A stretch of DNA of 64,000 nucleotides. Source: JAKVBK01 sp022447275. GTDB taxonomy: Bacteria > Pseudomonadota > Alphaproteobacteria > Rhodobacterales > Rhodobacteraceae. The DNA lies in NCBI GenBank assembly GCA_047125605.1, contig CP138932.1, forward strand, positions 1,426,001 through 1,490,000, read 5' to 3'. Shown one piece after another: positions 8,360-16,920 of the stretch; position 1 is the first letter of the stretch; the number at the start of each line of letters is the position of its first letter. Both the position numbers and the translations under genes were made by a program. Under the pieces are notes generated by a model. That model did no database searches. It was given only the letters and a program-made list of their open reading frames with translations, and had not been told where the DNA came from.

Positions 8360-10768
8360 TCATGCGCGCAGCCGCAAACCGTTTGGATCGAAGGGCGGCG
8401 CCTCCAGAACCACAGCCCGGTGCGGCACCCCAAGGATCATGACGTCAACCTGATCGCCCGGCCAAGCATCGCGCAGATAGCCCAATGCCAGCGATTTGCC
8501 GACAGTGTAGCCATAGGCACCAGAGGTGACCCGCCCCACGGGCGTCCCGTCGGGCAGAAAGATCGGCTCCCCCCCGCTGGCATCTGCATTCATCGGTGTC
8601 TCACACAGCTCAAGGATCGAAAGCCGTTCCCGCGGCGGGGTGTTGCGCAGTGCGAGATAGGCGGATTTGTTGAGAAAACCCTTTTCCAGCTTAATCAGAC
8701 CGTCCAATCCAGATTCTTGTGGCCACCATTCGGGCGAGTATTCCCGCGACCAAGAGCCATACCCCTTTTCAATCCGCAGCGACATCAAGGCCCGGCTTCC
8801 AACAGGGCCCGCGCCGAGGGGGGCACCCGCCGTCAGAAGGGCCTCATAAAGCGCGGCTTGATCCGCCTTGTCGCAATAGAGTTCCCAACCCAGATCGCCG
8901 GTAAAGCTGACACGCAGGGCCACCACTTCCATGCCCGCCAGGACGATGCGCCGGGCGCGCATGAACGGGAAGTCGGCTGTCTCAAACGAAGCGTTGCTCA
9001 ATTTCCCGAGCAGCGCCCGCGACTGGGGGCCTGCCATATTGAAGCCGCACAGATCCTTGGTTTTCGAAACAAAGGAGACGGAAGAGGGCCGCGGCACCGC
9101 GTCAAAGAAGCGTTTGTGATAGTGCTCGGCCACGCCCGACCCGACAATCAGGAAGGCCTCCTCGTCCAACTTCGTGACAGTGAAATCGCCGGCGACGCCC
9201 CCGCGCACGCCGATCAAAGGGGTCAGGCAGGCGCGCCCGATCGCGCGCGGCATCCTGTTGGCAAAAATGCTGTCCAGCCACTGGGCTGCCCCAGCCCCTG
9301 ACACACTGTATTTGGCGAAGTTAGAAATATCGATGATGCCCGCGGTGGCGCGCAGCATTCTGCATTCGGCCCCCACCACATCCCCCCAAGGCTGGCGCGT
9401 AAAGCCCGCAGTTTCAGGCACATCATGGGAAAAGTAGAGAGGATGTTCCCACCCCGCATTCAGCCCGAAGATTGCGCCAAGGGCCTTCTGTTTGTCATAG
9501 GCGGGCCGCTTTCGCGCAGGCCGACCCGCCGCGCGTTCCTCGTTGGGGAAATGAATGGCAAACCGGTGGGCATATTGATCCCCCACCCGGGCCTTGGTGA
9601 AGGCCGCATCGGCCCAATCCCCAAACCGGGCCACATCCCAGGCAAACATATCATAGGCGCTTTCCCCCTCGGCGATCCATTGGGCAGCCATCAGCCCCAT
9701 GCCACCGGATTGCGAAAAGCCGGGGATGATGCCGTTGCAGCAGAAGTAGTTGCAGAGCTCCGGATGCGGCCCAAAGAGCACATTGCTGTCAGGTGACCAG
9801 ATCATCGGCCCATTGATAACGCGCTTAATACCCGCCCGGCCAACCACCGGCACCCGCGCAATCGCCCGCAGCATATTGTCTTCGATCCGCTCCAGATCGT
9901 CGGGGAAAAGATCATGGGCGAAATCTAGCGGCGTGCCGTTTTCAGCCCAGAACTTCAGGTCGCGCTCATAGGCGCCAATCAGCAGGCCCTGCCCTTCTTG
10001 GCGCAGGTAATATTCCCCGTCGCGGTCTGCAACAGAGGGCAAACGGCGATCCATCGCCGCGATTTCGGGGATGGTTTCGGTTACGAAATACTGGTGCTCG
10101 GTGGGCTGGAGGGGCAGTTCAATGCCCGCCAGACGCGCCACCTCCCGCCCCCAAAGCCCTGCTGCGTTGATCACCCAAGTGGTGTGGATATCACCCTTTG
10201 GCGTGCGAACAATCCAGCTGCCATCGGGCTGTGGCTCTGTGCCCGTCACCGGCGTAAACCTGTAGATCTCAGCGCCGCGCTGACGGGCGCCAGCCGCATA
10301 AGCATGGGTGACACCAGAGGGATCGACATTGCCGCCAGACTCTTCGAACATGATGCAGCGGACACCGTCAAAATTCACCAGCGGATGCAGGCGTTCGGCA
10401 GCATCGCGGGTGACCTCATGAAAATGCAGCCCGTAATATTTTGCCTTGGCCGCCTGCAGGCGCAGTTGATGCTCACGCGCCTCGGTCTGCGCCAGATAGA
10501 GCGAGCCGGGCTGGAACACGCCGCAGCTCTGCCCGGTCTCTTCCTCCAGCGCCTTGTAGAGATCCATCGTGTAGTTCTGGATCCGGGTGATGTTGGTGTT
10601 GTCATGCAAGCCGTGGATGTTGGCTGCGGCATGCCAGGTTGAGCCGGAGGTCAACTCGTCCCGCTCGAGCAAGACAACATCGCGCCAACCGAGCTTGGTG
10701 AGGTGATAGAGGATCGAGCATCCGATCACGCCCCCGCCGATCACAACGGCCTGCGCATGGGTTTTCAT
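8360..10768 (-). CDS. Dimethylglycine/sarcosine dehydrogenase-like flavoprotein (DAO + GcvT domains)
   Basis: A 802-residue protein with an N-terminal FAD-binding oxidoreductase domain (VVIGGGVIGCSILYHL, residues about 9-24) and a C-terminal aminomethyltransferase (GcvT-type) tetrahydrofolate domain from about residue 430. TSGSTWHAAA carries the histidine that holds FAD covalently in dimethylglycine dehydrogenase. The family demethylates N-methyl amines and passes the one-carbon unit to tetrahydrofolate. It lies with a Rieske oxygenase on the same strand, consistent with stepwise demethylation of a betaine-like compound to dimethylglycine or sarcosine. The exact substrate is not set by the sequence. 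Confidence 0.88.
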   Translation of the reverse strand: MKTHAQAVVIGGGVIGCSILYHLTKLGWRDVVLLERDELTSGSTWHAAANIHGLHDNTNITRIQNYTMDLYKALEEETGQSCGVFQPGSLYLAQTEAREHQLRLQAAKAKYYGLHFHEVTRDAAERLHPLVNFDGVRCIMFEESGGNVDPSGVTHAYAAGARQRGAEIYRFTPVTGTEPQPDGSWIVRTPKGDIHTTWVINAAGLWGREVARLAGIELPLQPTEHQYFVTETIPEIAAMDRRLPSVADRDGEYYLRQEGQGLLIGAYERDLKFWAENGTPLDFAHDLFPDDLERIEDNMLRAIARVPVVGRAGIKRVINGPMIWSPDSNVLFGPHPELCNYFCCNGIIPGFSQSGGMGLMAAQWIAEGESAYDMFAWDVARFGDWADAAFTKARVGDQYAHRFAIHFPNEERAAGRPARKRPAYDKQKALGAIFGLNAGWEHPLYFSHDVPETAGFTRQPWGDVVGAECRMLRATAGIIDISNFAKYSVSGAGAAQWLDSIFANRMPRAIGRACLTPLIGVRGGVAGDFTVTKLDEEAFLIVGSGVAEHYHKRFFDAVPRPSSVSFVSKTKDLCGFNMAGPQSRALLGKLSNASFETADFPFMRARRIVLAGMEVVALRVSFTGDLGWELYCDKADQAALYEALLTAGAPLGAGPVGSRALMSLRIEKGYGSWSREYSPEWWPQESGLDGLIKLEKGFLNKSAYLALRNTPPRERLSILELCETPMNADASGGEPIFLPDGTPVGRVTSGAYGYTVGKSLALGYLRDAWPGDQVDVMILGVPHRAVVLEAPPFDPNGLRLRA

Positions 10769-10933
10769 GCATCACTCTCCCAACTGCTTGGGGCCCTTTG
10801 GCCTGACCACCTGAGGGCCGGACATCGCCACCCTGCCCCGATGCGCCCACCACGCCATCGGAGCGCCCGCATGGCGCGCGCGAATTCGACATTTTCCGGG
10901 CAGTCTCCGCCAATCAGCGCTGCAGGCGCGCCG

Positions 10934-11179
10934 TCAGGCCAGATCAAGCTGCAGATCATCGCGCCCCTGCTCCGCCAGACGTCTGTTCAGCCCGGCGGCC
11001 TGTGGCAGCCCCGCAGAGAGGGCAAACACATAGGCTTGGGTCAGAAAGAAACAGGCCGCATCCCCCTCGTCGTCCTCTTCGGCCAAATCCGCCGCGCGGG
11101 CGTACAGCTCTGCGAGGGCCGCTTCATCTTGCGCGCCGTGGGCCGCAAGCAGGGCCATATGGAGTTCTGATCTGCCCAT
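10934..11179 (-). CDS. Small acidic helical protein downstream of the Rieske oxygenase
   Basis: An 81-residue protein, rich in Ala, Leu and acidic residues, with TPR-like alternation (ALAELYARAADLAEEDDEGD). It has no signal peptide or membrane segment. Its ATG begins one base after the Rieske stop, so it is translationally coupled. I do not recognise the family. The tight coupling suggests an accessory or stabilising partner of the oxygenase. The reading frame is supported by the strong coupling and by the absence of another frame of this length here. Confidence 0.65.
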   Translation of the reverse strand: MGRSELHMALLAAHGAQDEAALAELYARAADLAEEDDEGDAACFFLTQAYVFALSAGLPQAAGLNRRLAEQGRDDLQLDLA

Positions 11180-12328
11180 CTAGCCCGGCGCACCCGGCTG
11201 CAGGCAGGAGGCAACCCAGTGATGGAATGTGTGCGTCGGACCATCCATCGCAGGAGAGAACTTGCCGCCATCGAAAAAGGGCCCGTTACGGCCTTTCTGC
11301 ATGCCCTCAACCACGAAGATGTCCTCCTCAAAGATCAGCTTCCACTGTTCAGCGTTTCGGGCCAGTAAATCCGGCGCCAGCGCCTCGGGCGGGCGGGCAT
11401 AGTAGATTTCCACATGCTCGATTGTCCGATCCAGCGCGACAGGCTCCAGTAGGATGGCAAAGGTGTGATCGCGGTGCACCCCGAGCAACACATTGGGATA
11501 GACAGCAACATATTCCGCGCCGGTATCCCACATCCCATCAAGCCCTTCGAAATCAGGAAACCGGATACCGTCCTCTGTTTCGATCTGCCGATACACCAAG
11601 CTGCCCTGACCGGAATATTCCCCGCGCCGCTCAATATTGTAGTGATCTTCTAGACGGGAGTAGCTGTTCAGCCCCGGATGCACCCAGGGCAGGTGATAGC
11701 TTTCGCAGTAGTTCTCGACAGCAAGTTTCCAGTTCGTCTGCACTTCCAGCTTGAAGGAGGAGGCGCCACCGGCCGCGTAGACAGGTTGGTTGAAATTGCG
11801 CCAACGGGTCAGCAGATCTGCATGGACCTCCTCAAACGGCGGGGCCTGTCCATCGATATTGACAAACACCACATCCTGCCAGATCGCGGATGCAATCCGG
11901 ATCAAGCCCAGTGCAGCGCGGTCTATATTGTCATCGCGGCTCTTGCCCGGCCCGCCCACATGAGGCGTTGTGCGCAAGTTTCCCTGCAGCGTGTAACACC
12001 AGCTGTGATAGGGGCAGCGGATCGCGCCGCGGATATTGCGGGGGCTGTCCACAAGGATCATGCCCCTGTGTCGACAGGTGTTTTGGTACACATGAACGGT
12101 GCCCGTCTCATCCCGCACAAGCAGGAGCGGCACACCCAGAAAATCAACAGGTTTGGCATCGCCGGGCTCAGGCACATCCTTGCCAAACCCAATGCCGGCC
12201 CAATTGGCAAAGAGAACCTTGCGGCGCTCCTCTTCAAACATCGCCGGATCGACATAGTGGGCATTTGGTAGCCCACGGGCGGTCTCCACATCTGCAAGCA
12301 CGGCATCAAGGGCGCTGGCATGGGGCAT
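11180..12328 (-). CDS. Rieske non-heme iron oxygenase, alpha subunit (GbcA/CntA/Stc2-like)
   Basis: A 382-residue ring-hydroxylating-type oxygenase. The Rieske cluster ligands are Cys85, His87, Cys105 and His108 (CRHRG and CPYHSWCY). The mononuclear iron site is visible in VENYCESYHLPWVHPG (His212 and His217), with Glu205 where most family members have Asp, as reported for carnitine monooxygenase CntA. Relatives of this kind demethylate or cleave quaternary amines (glycine betaine, stachydrine, carnitine). The ATG at 12328 is chosen over the TTG at 12346 because GGAG lies just upstream of it. No reductase component is seen in the window. The dimethylglycine-dehydrogenase-like neighbour supports a role in betaine-type catabolism. 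Confidence 0.88.
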   Translation of the reverse strand: MPHASALDAVLADVETARGLPNAHYVDPAMFEEERRKVLFANWAGIGFGKDVPEPGDAKPVDFLGVPLLLVRDETGTVHVYQNTCRHRGMILVDSPRNIRGAIRCPYHSWCYTLQGNLRTTPHVGGPGKSRDDNIDRAALGLIRIASAIWQDVVFVNIDGQAPPFEEVHADLLTRWRNFNQPVYAAGGASSFKLEVQTNWKLAVENYCESYHLPWVHPGLNSYSRLEDHYNIERRGEYSGQGSLVYRQIETEDGIRFPDFEGLDGMWDTGAEYVAVYPNVLLGVHRDHTFAILLEPVALDRTIEHVEIYYARPPEALAPDLLARNAEQWKLIFEEDIFVVEGMQKGRNGPFFDGGKFSPAMDGPTHTFHHWVASCLQPGAPG

Positions 12329-12393
12329 AGCTGGTCTCCAAGGCAAGAGTGGCTGACCTTCGCTAGCGCGTCAGCCCTGCGACGGACAAGCGA

Positions 12394-12420
12394 TGAAAAA
12401 TTCACCTACGGGTGAATTAT
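12394..12420 (-). terminator. Rho-independent terminator of the LysR gene
   Basis: A perfect 8-bp stem, AATTCACC (12399-12406) and GGTGAATT (12411-12418), with a 4-base loop. Read on the minus strand it is followed by a run of five T (12396-12400) just after the LysR stop at 12423. It separates LysR transcription from the Rieske operon. Confidence 0.8.
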
Positions 12421-12422
12421 TT

Positions 12423-13331
12423 TCATTTATCGACCTGCAACTGCGCCGCATCGATGACCCAGTCAGCAAGGGCCGCAAGCCCCGGACGCGATGCGCCATC
12501 CTGCCTGCGCGACAGGTAGAATTGCGTGGGCGCAGTCAGGGAAAAGCCTTCGATCGGCACCAGTGCGCCGCTGTGCACGTAGGGCGCCACAAGGCGGCGC
12601 CACCCCAAAACCATACCCGCCCCATCCTGCGCAGCCTGCAGCGCGACCATGTAATTGTTCACCGTCACCCCCCTGCGGAGCGGGCCACCGTGGCCCATCT
12701 CGGCAAACCAGTGCTTCCACGATGTCCAACGTTTGTCGGGCGCATCCAGATGGATCAGGGGCATGGCCAGCAAATCTTTCAGCGTGTGGGCCTTATGATC
12801 TTGCAACAACCCGGGGGCACAAACGGGCACCAGCGTGTCACGAAACAGCGGCGTATCATCGTATCGTTCATGGCTATAAGGGCCGTAGCTGATTACAAGC
12901 TCTGGCGTAACCGGCCCAAAATCCAGCAAATCGGAGACAACTTGGTTGATCCGCGCATCAGGATGGTGCCGTCCAAACCGGGATATCACCGGTGTCAGCC
13001 ACAGGGCAGACATGGCGGTGGTTGCCCCCACGGTCAGGGCATTGCCCCGCCCGTGTGACCGCACAGCGTCAAGTGTGGTGGCCATGTCAAGAAAGGCTGC
13101 CCTTGTGGTGCGGAACAACTGTTTGCCCGCCTCCGTAAGATCCACACCCCGGTGCACGCGAAGAAACAGGTCCACGCCCAGATCTTTCTCAAGCGCCTTG
13201 ATCTGATGACTGACGGCGCCCGGCGTTACGTTCAATTCCTCCGCGGCTTTGCGAAAGCTCCTGTGGCGCGCTGCCGCCTCGAAGGCAGACAGGGCCGTAA
13301 GCGGGGGCAGGTTGTAAAATCGGCGCGCCAT
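12423..13331 (-). CDS. LysR-type regulator, GcvA-like
   Basis: A 302-residue LysR regulator. The N-terminal helix-turn-helix (ALSAFEAAARHRSFRKAAEE then LNVTPGAVSHQIKALE) and FLRVHRGVDLTEAG are typical of the GcvA subgroup, and the rest is a periplasmic-binding-like effector domain. It lies between the Rieske/demethylase genes downstream and the mct/meh genes upstream, all on the minus strand. Its own terminator and the 74-base gap to mct suggest it is an independent unit. The target could be either neighbouring operon. Confidence 0.9.
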   Translation of the reverse strand: MARRFYNLPPLTALSAFEAAARHRSFRKAAEELNVTPGAVSHQIKALEKDLGVDLFLRVHRGVDLTEAGKQLFRTTRAAFLDMATTLDAVRSHGRGNALTVGATTAMSALWLTPVISRFGRHHPDARINQVVSDLLDFGPVTPELVISYGPYSHERYDDTPLFRDTLVPVCAPGLLQDHKAHTLKDLLAMPLIHLDAPDKRWTSWKHWFAEMGHGGPLRRGVTVNNYMVALQAAQDGAGMVLGWRRLVAPYVHSGALVPIEGFSLTAPTQFYLSRRQDGASRPGLAALADWVIDAAQLQVDK

Positions 13332-13338
13332 AGGGCAA

Positions 13339-13353
13339 CTAGAGTGACCCTAG
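13339..13353. promoter_or_regulatory. Short palindrome upstream of the LysR start
   Basis: CTAGAGTGACCCTAG is an imperfect 15-bp palindrome with perfect CTAG ends, 8 bases upstream of the LysR start. Its size and position fit a LysR autoregulatory site, but it overlaps the expected ribosome binding region and no activity can be read from the sequence. Confidence 0.3.
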
Positions 13354-13405
13354 CTCATCAATGCAAGAGGGATGGCGCCGCAGGCGTCATGCCCGTAAAG
13401 CGCGC

Positions 13406-14647
13406 TCAGGCTGCGCTGCCATGGGCCATTTTAAAAGGCCCCTGCACAATGCCCTGATCGAAAAGCCGCGCGATTTCAGTGTCGTCACAGCCCGTCACTT
13501 CGCTGAGGATTTCCTCGGTATTGGCACCGAGCACAGGGGCCGCTTTCGGTGCTCCGCGCTCCGTCGCGCTGAACTGCGCCGCATGGCCCGGCACGGGAAA
13601 GCGGCCGAGCCCGGGCTGGTTCAGCAGCGTGAACATGGGATTTTCAGGGCTCAGATCCGGATCCTGTGCAACCGCTTCCTTCACGGTTCTAAATTCGGAC
13701 CATGTCAGCCCGGCAGCATCGAAATCGGCGCGGAAACTGTCCACCGTGCGCTGCGCAAACCAAGGCGCGAGCAGCGCAGAGATTTCGTGCCGCATCTCCC
13801 AGCGCACACCTTCATCGCACAGATTGCGGCCCGTGCGCCGGCCCAATGCTTCAATGGCTTCCTTGGTGCCCGTAATCTTGAGCAGGCCGCCCCATTGCCG
13901 CCCTGTCAGGCCGATCACCATCACCCGGCGTCCATCCGCACAAAGGAAATCCTGTCCGTAAGCGCCGTAAAGGCTGTTTCCGGCCTTGCCACGCTCCTCG
14001 GTGTTGAGCACAGCATCCCCAATCATCCCCAGATGCCCAAGGGTTGCCGCAGCGACATCCTTCAGGGCCAACTCAACGTCTTGCCCCTCTCCGGTGCGCA
14101 AACGGTGCCGTTCCGCGGCCAGCAGAGAGGACACGCACAGGTGCCCCGCCATAAGATCCCAGGCGGGCAGCGCATTGGCAACGGGCGCATCATGACCCTC
14201 GGGGCCCGTGATGTCCGGGATGCCCAGCGCCGGGTTAACCGTGTAATCAACCTGCGGACGGCCGTGCCGATCACCCAGCAGAGACACCATCACCAGATCA
14301 GGCCGGTGTTGGCTGAGGGTTTCATGATCCATCCAGCCGCGCACCCGCAGATTGGTCAGGAACAGGCCGGCATCCGGGCCGGGCGCTGTGATCGTGCGGG
14401 TGATGATCTCGCGCCCCTCGGGCGTTTTCATATCGACGGCAAGCGAACGCTTTCCCTTGTTGAGACCAGCCCAAAACAGGCTGTTGCCACTAGGTGCAAG
14501 CGGCCACCGTCCGGAGTCCAAGCCCCCTTCGATTCGGTCAAACCGGATCACGTCCGCGCCCATCTGGGCCAATGTCATGCCAGCCAGTGGCACGGCCACG
14601 AAGGCCGATCCCTCAACAACGCGCATTCCAGACAGGATACCGGTCAT
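13406..14647 (-). CDS. mct: CoA-transferase family III, 2-methylfumaryl-CoA isomerase (Mct)-like
   Basis: A 413-residue CaiB/BaiF-family protein. The probable catalytic Asp is Asp164 in ALPAWDLMAG. Stretches such as VVEGSAFVAVPLAGMTLAQM, FWAGLNKGKRS and ALKDVAAATLGHLGMI match my recollection of Mct from Chloroflexus, which moves CoA within mesaconyl-CoA from C1 to C4 in the 3-hydroxypropionate bicycle. The upstream gene, one base away, resembles the next enzyme of that route (Meh), which supports the assignment. Mct products would feed citramalyl-CoA cleavage to pyruvate and acetyl-CoA. Other family III transferases are possible if only the general fold is considered. Confidence 0.75.
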   Translation of the reverse strand: MTGILSGMRVVEGSAFVAVPLAGMTLAQMGADVIRFDRIEGGLDSGRWPLAPSGNSLFWAGLNKGKRSLAVDMKTPEGREIITRTITAPGPDAGLFLTNLRVRGWMDHETLSQHRPDLVMVSLLGDRHGRPQVDYTVNPALGIPDITGPEGHDAPVANALPAWDLMAGHLCVSSLLAAERHRLRTGEGQDVELALKDVAAATLGHLGMIGDAVLNTEERGKAGNSLYGAYGQDFLCADGRRVMVIGLTGRQWGGLLKITGTKEAIEALGRRTGRNLCDEGVRWEMRHEISALLAPWFAQRTVDSFRADFDAAGLTWSEFRTVKEAVAQDPDLSPENPMFTLLNQPGLGRFPVPGHAAQFSATERGAPKAAPVLGANTEEILSEVTGCDDTEIARLFDQGIVQGPFKMAHGSAA

Positions 14648-14648
14648 A

Positions 14649-15521
14649 TCAAAGGCCCTCCCAGGATGCGGTGGCCTTGACGCCGATATGGCCTTCGCCT
14701 GCCGCTGTGCACAGATCGACCGCCCCCTCCTCGCCGGCTGTGGCCCTCAGAGACATTGCACCTTGGTGGAACATCGGATGGATACCGCGGAATTTGAACT
14801 TGCTCGGCGCACGTCCTTTCAACTCGGTGGCTTCCTGCGCCAAAAGGTGGGCTTGCAGCGGGCCATGCACGACCAGCCCGGGATATGCCTCCACCTTCTG
14901 GGCGTAGGGCAGATCATAGTGGATGCGATGGGCATTGAAGGTGATTGCAGAGTAGCGGAACAAAAGTGCTGGGTTCACATCCACAGCCCGATCCACCAGC
15001 AAATCCGCAGATGGTGCCATTTGCTTTGGCGGCGGAGTGAAGCTGCGCGGGATCGGCAGGTAGACGATCTCCTGACGTTCCCGAACGGCCAGTCCGGCAT
15101 CCCCGTGATACTCGTGGTTTACACTGACGAAGGCCATTCCGCCCGAGCGCCCCTGCTTTTCCACCACATTCGCAATGACCGAACGGCGCTCGATCGTTTC
15201 ACCGACGCGCAGAGGAGCATAGAATTGCAGGTCGCCGCTGGCCCACATACGCCGCTCATAGGGAATGGGCGGCAGGAAGCCACCCTTCGCGGGATGGCCA
15301 TCCTCGGCCAGGTCTTGCATGGCGACCATTGGGGCAAATGCGTACCAGTGCCACAGCAAGGGCAGCGCATTGCCAAGGCGCGGGCACGGCATATCGGGGC
15401 GGCCCACGGTGGCATGGATCATCGCAGCCGCTTGTGAGGACACGGACCCATGCGCCATTGTGCTGCGTCCGATCCAATGGGTCAGGTCGGGGATCAGGTC
15501 CTGCGTAACATGGGTGTTCAT
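14649..15521 (-). CDS. meh: MaoC/HTD2-type dehydratase, mesaconyl-C4-CoA hydratase (Meh)-like
   Basis: A 290-residue double hot-dog protein. LPLLWHWYAFAP, DGHPAKGGFLPPIP, RRMWASGDLQF and the C-terminal AQKVEAYPGLVVHGPLQA segment (the hydratase half, with catalytic-type His residues) fit the FAS1-like dehydratase/Meh group, which hydrates mesaconyl-C4-CoA to citramalyl-CoA. The ATG at 15521 has GGAG upstream, whereas the in-frame start at 15560 has no clear site. One base separates its stop from mct. The pair implies a glyoxylate/propionyl-CoA assimilation branch, or use of mesaconate-type acids. Confidence 0.7.
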   Translation of the reverse strand: MNTHVTQDLIPDLTHWIGRSTMAHGSVSSQAAAMIHATVGRPDMPCPRLGNALPLLWHWYAFAPMVAMQDLAEDGHPAKGGFLPPIPYERRMWASGDLQFYAPLRVGETIERRSVIANVVEKQGRSGGMAFVSVNHEYHGDAGLAVRERQEIVYLPIPRSFTPPPKQMAPSADLLVDRAVDVNPALLFRYSAITFNAHRIHYDLPYAQKVEAYPGLVVHGPLQAHLLAQEATELKGRAPSKFKFRGIHPMFHQGAMSLRATAGEEGAVDLCTAAGEGHIGVKATASWEGL

Positions 15522-15578
15522 GGCAATGCTCCAGCTTTCGGAGGAATGCGTGTGAGGCACGCGCCCCTCGGGGTGTGG

Positions 15579-16781
15579 TTATTCAGCCGCGATGGGCGTT
15601 TTGGTCTGTTCAGTTTGGTTTTCGGCGAAATAGGCTTGGGCGGCGGCGACACCCGCACCAAACCGGATATCTGCTCCAGCGCGTGCGAGGCTCATTTCCG
15701 CCACGGACAGTGCCGTCAGGCACATCGCTTCATTGAGGTCCCCCAGATGTCCGATGCGGAACACATCGCCCGCAAGCTGGGCCAAGCCGCTACCAAAGGA
15801 GGTGTTGTAATCTGCATAAGCAGTCGCGATCACGTCTCGCGCATCCACGCGCTCCGGCACGCGAATGGCGGTGACGGTATCAGAATACAGGCACGGCTCA
15901 GCCGCAACGATTTCCATCCCCATGGCCGTCACGCCACGGCGCACGGCCGAGGCCAGACGGTGATGACGCGCGATGACATTGTCGAGGCCTTCGCAGAACA
16001 TCCGGTCAAGCGCGGCGCGCATCCCATGGAACAATTGGGTTGGCGGTGTGTACGGGAAATAGCCGCCCGCATTCATCGCCACCATGTCAGAAAATTCGAA
16101 ATAGGCACGGCGCATGGTGCTATGTTTCGCCGCCTCCAGAGCCTTCGTGCTGACCCCCAAGATGCCAAGCCCTGCCGGAAGCATCAGCCCTTTCTGGCTG
16201 CCGGTGACGGCCAGATCGACGCCCCAATCCTCCATGCGGAACGCAAGCGAGCCGATGGACGACACGCCATCCACAAACAATAGCGCATCGTGATCAGCGA
16301 CATCGAGGGCCGCCCGGATAGCGGCGACATCCGATGTCACGCCCGTTGCTGTCTCATTGTGCGTGACGAAAACGGCTTTTATGGCGCCGTTTGTATCGTC
16401 TGCCAGCGCTTCGGCATATTGGGCAACAGGCACGCCCTGCCCCCACGGGACATCAATGACGTGCACATCAAGCCCCAGCCGAATGGCCATATCCACCCAC
16501 AGGGTTGAGAACTGGCCAAAACGCGACATCAGTACTTTGTCGCCTGGGCTCAGCGTGTTGGTGATCGCAGCCTCCCAAGCGCCGGTGCCGGAGCCGGGAA
16601 AGAAGAAGACCGACCCTGTTTCCGTGCGCAGAACACGCTTCATATCGGTGAACAGGCTCAAGGTGAGATCGCCGAAATCAGGGGCCCGCATGTCTTGCAT
16701 GGGAACGTTCATCGCGCGGCGCACATCTTCAGGCACGTTGGTGGGACCGGGAATGAAAAGATGGCTTTGACCTGTCTTCAT
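15579..16781 (-). CDS. Class V aminotransferase acting on glyoxylate (alanine/serine/aspartate type)
   Basis: A 400-residue PLP enzyme. FIPGPTNVPE at the start, ATHNETATGV-like FVTHNETATGV, LFVDGVSSIGS and the PLP lysine in TGSQKGLMLPAG are hallmarks of serine/alanine-glyoxylate aminotransferases and of BhcA (aspartate-glyoxylate). The amino donor cannot be told apart by eye. The ATG at 16781 has AGGAAC upstream and is chosen over 16838. It lies upstream of meh and mct on the same strand, 57 bases before meh, and is divergent from the ScfR-type regulator. Its use of glyoxylate fits the pathway proposed for the pair. Confidence 0.85.
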   Translation of the reverse strand: MKTGQSHLFIPGPTNVPEDVRRAMNVPMQDMRAPDFGDLTLSLFTDMKRVLRTETGSVFFFPGSGTGAWEAAITNTLSPGDKVLMSRFGQFSTLWVDMAIRLGLDVHVIDVPWGQGVPVAQYAEALADDTNGAIKAVFVTHNETATGVTSDVAAIRAALDVADHDALLFVDGVSSIGSLAFRMEDWGVDLAVTGSQKGLMLPAGLGILGVSTKALEAAKHSTMRRAYFEFSDMVAMNAGGYFPYTPPTQLFHGMRAALDRMFCEGLDNVIARHHRLASAVRRGVTAMGMEIVAAEPCLYSDTVTAIRVPERVDARDVIATAYADYNTSFGSGLAQLAGDVFRIGHLGDLNEAMCLTALSVAEMSLARAGADIRFGAGVAAAQAYFAENQTEQTKTPIAAE

Positions 16782-16862
16782 GGGATGTTCCTGCGCTTCG
16801 GTTACCATGGGATATGGGCGGGCAGCGCTTTCGGCCAAGGTATTTCAGGTTCTGTTGTGAAT

Positions 16863-16908
16863 GCGAGATTTCACAGGGCTGAAAACTTGTGAACTTGTGA
16901 AATCGCGC
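16863..16908. promoter_or_regulatory. Inverted-repeat operator between the aminotransferase and regulator genes
   Basis: GCGAGATTTCACA (16863-16875) and TGTGAAATCGCGC (16896-16908) are inverted repeats matching at 12 of 13 positions, separated by 20 bases. The spacer contains a further TTGTGAA half. They sit just before the regulator start (16921) in the 139-base divergent promoter region. This is the expected place for autoregulation and joint control of the mct/meh operon by the ScfR-type protein. Confidence 0.65.
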
Positions 16909-16920
16909 TACTTCCGGAAC

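Noticed and set aside
7462..8442. Open frame of 326 codons on the plus strand opposite FGE
   Set aside because: Shadow of the FGE gene; the protein has no recognisable motif and arises from high GC.
13361..14680. Open frame of 439 codons on the plus strand opposite mct
   Set aside because: Shadow of a gene with clear family motifs on the minus strand.
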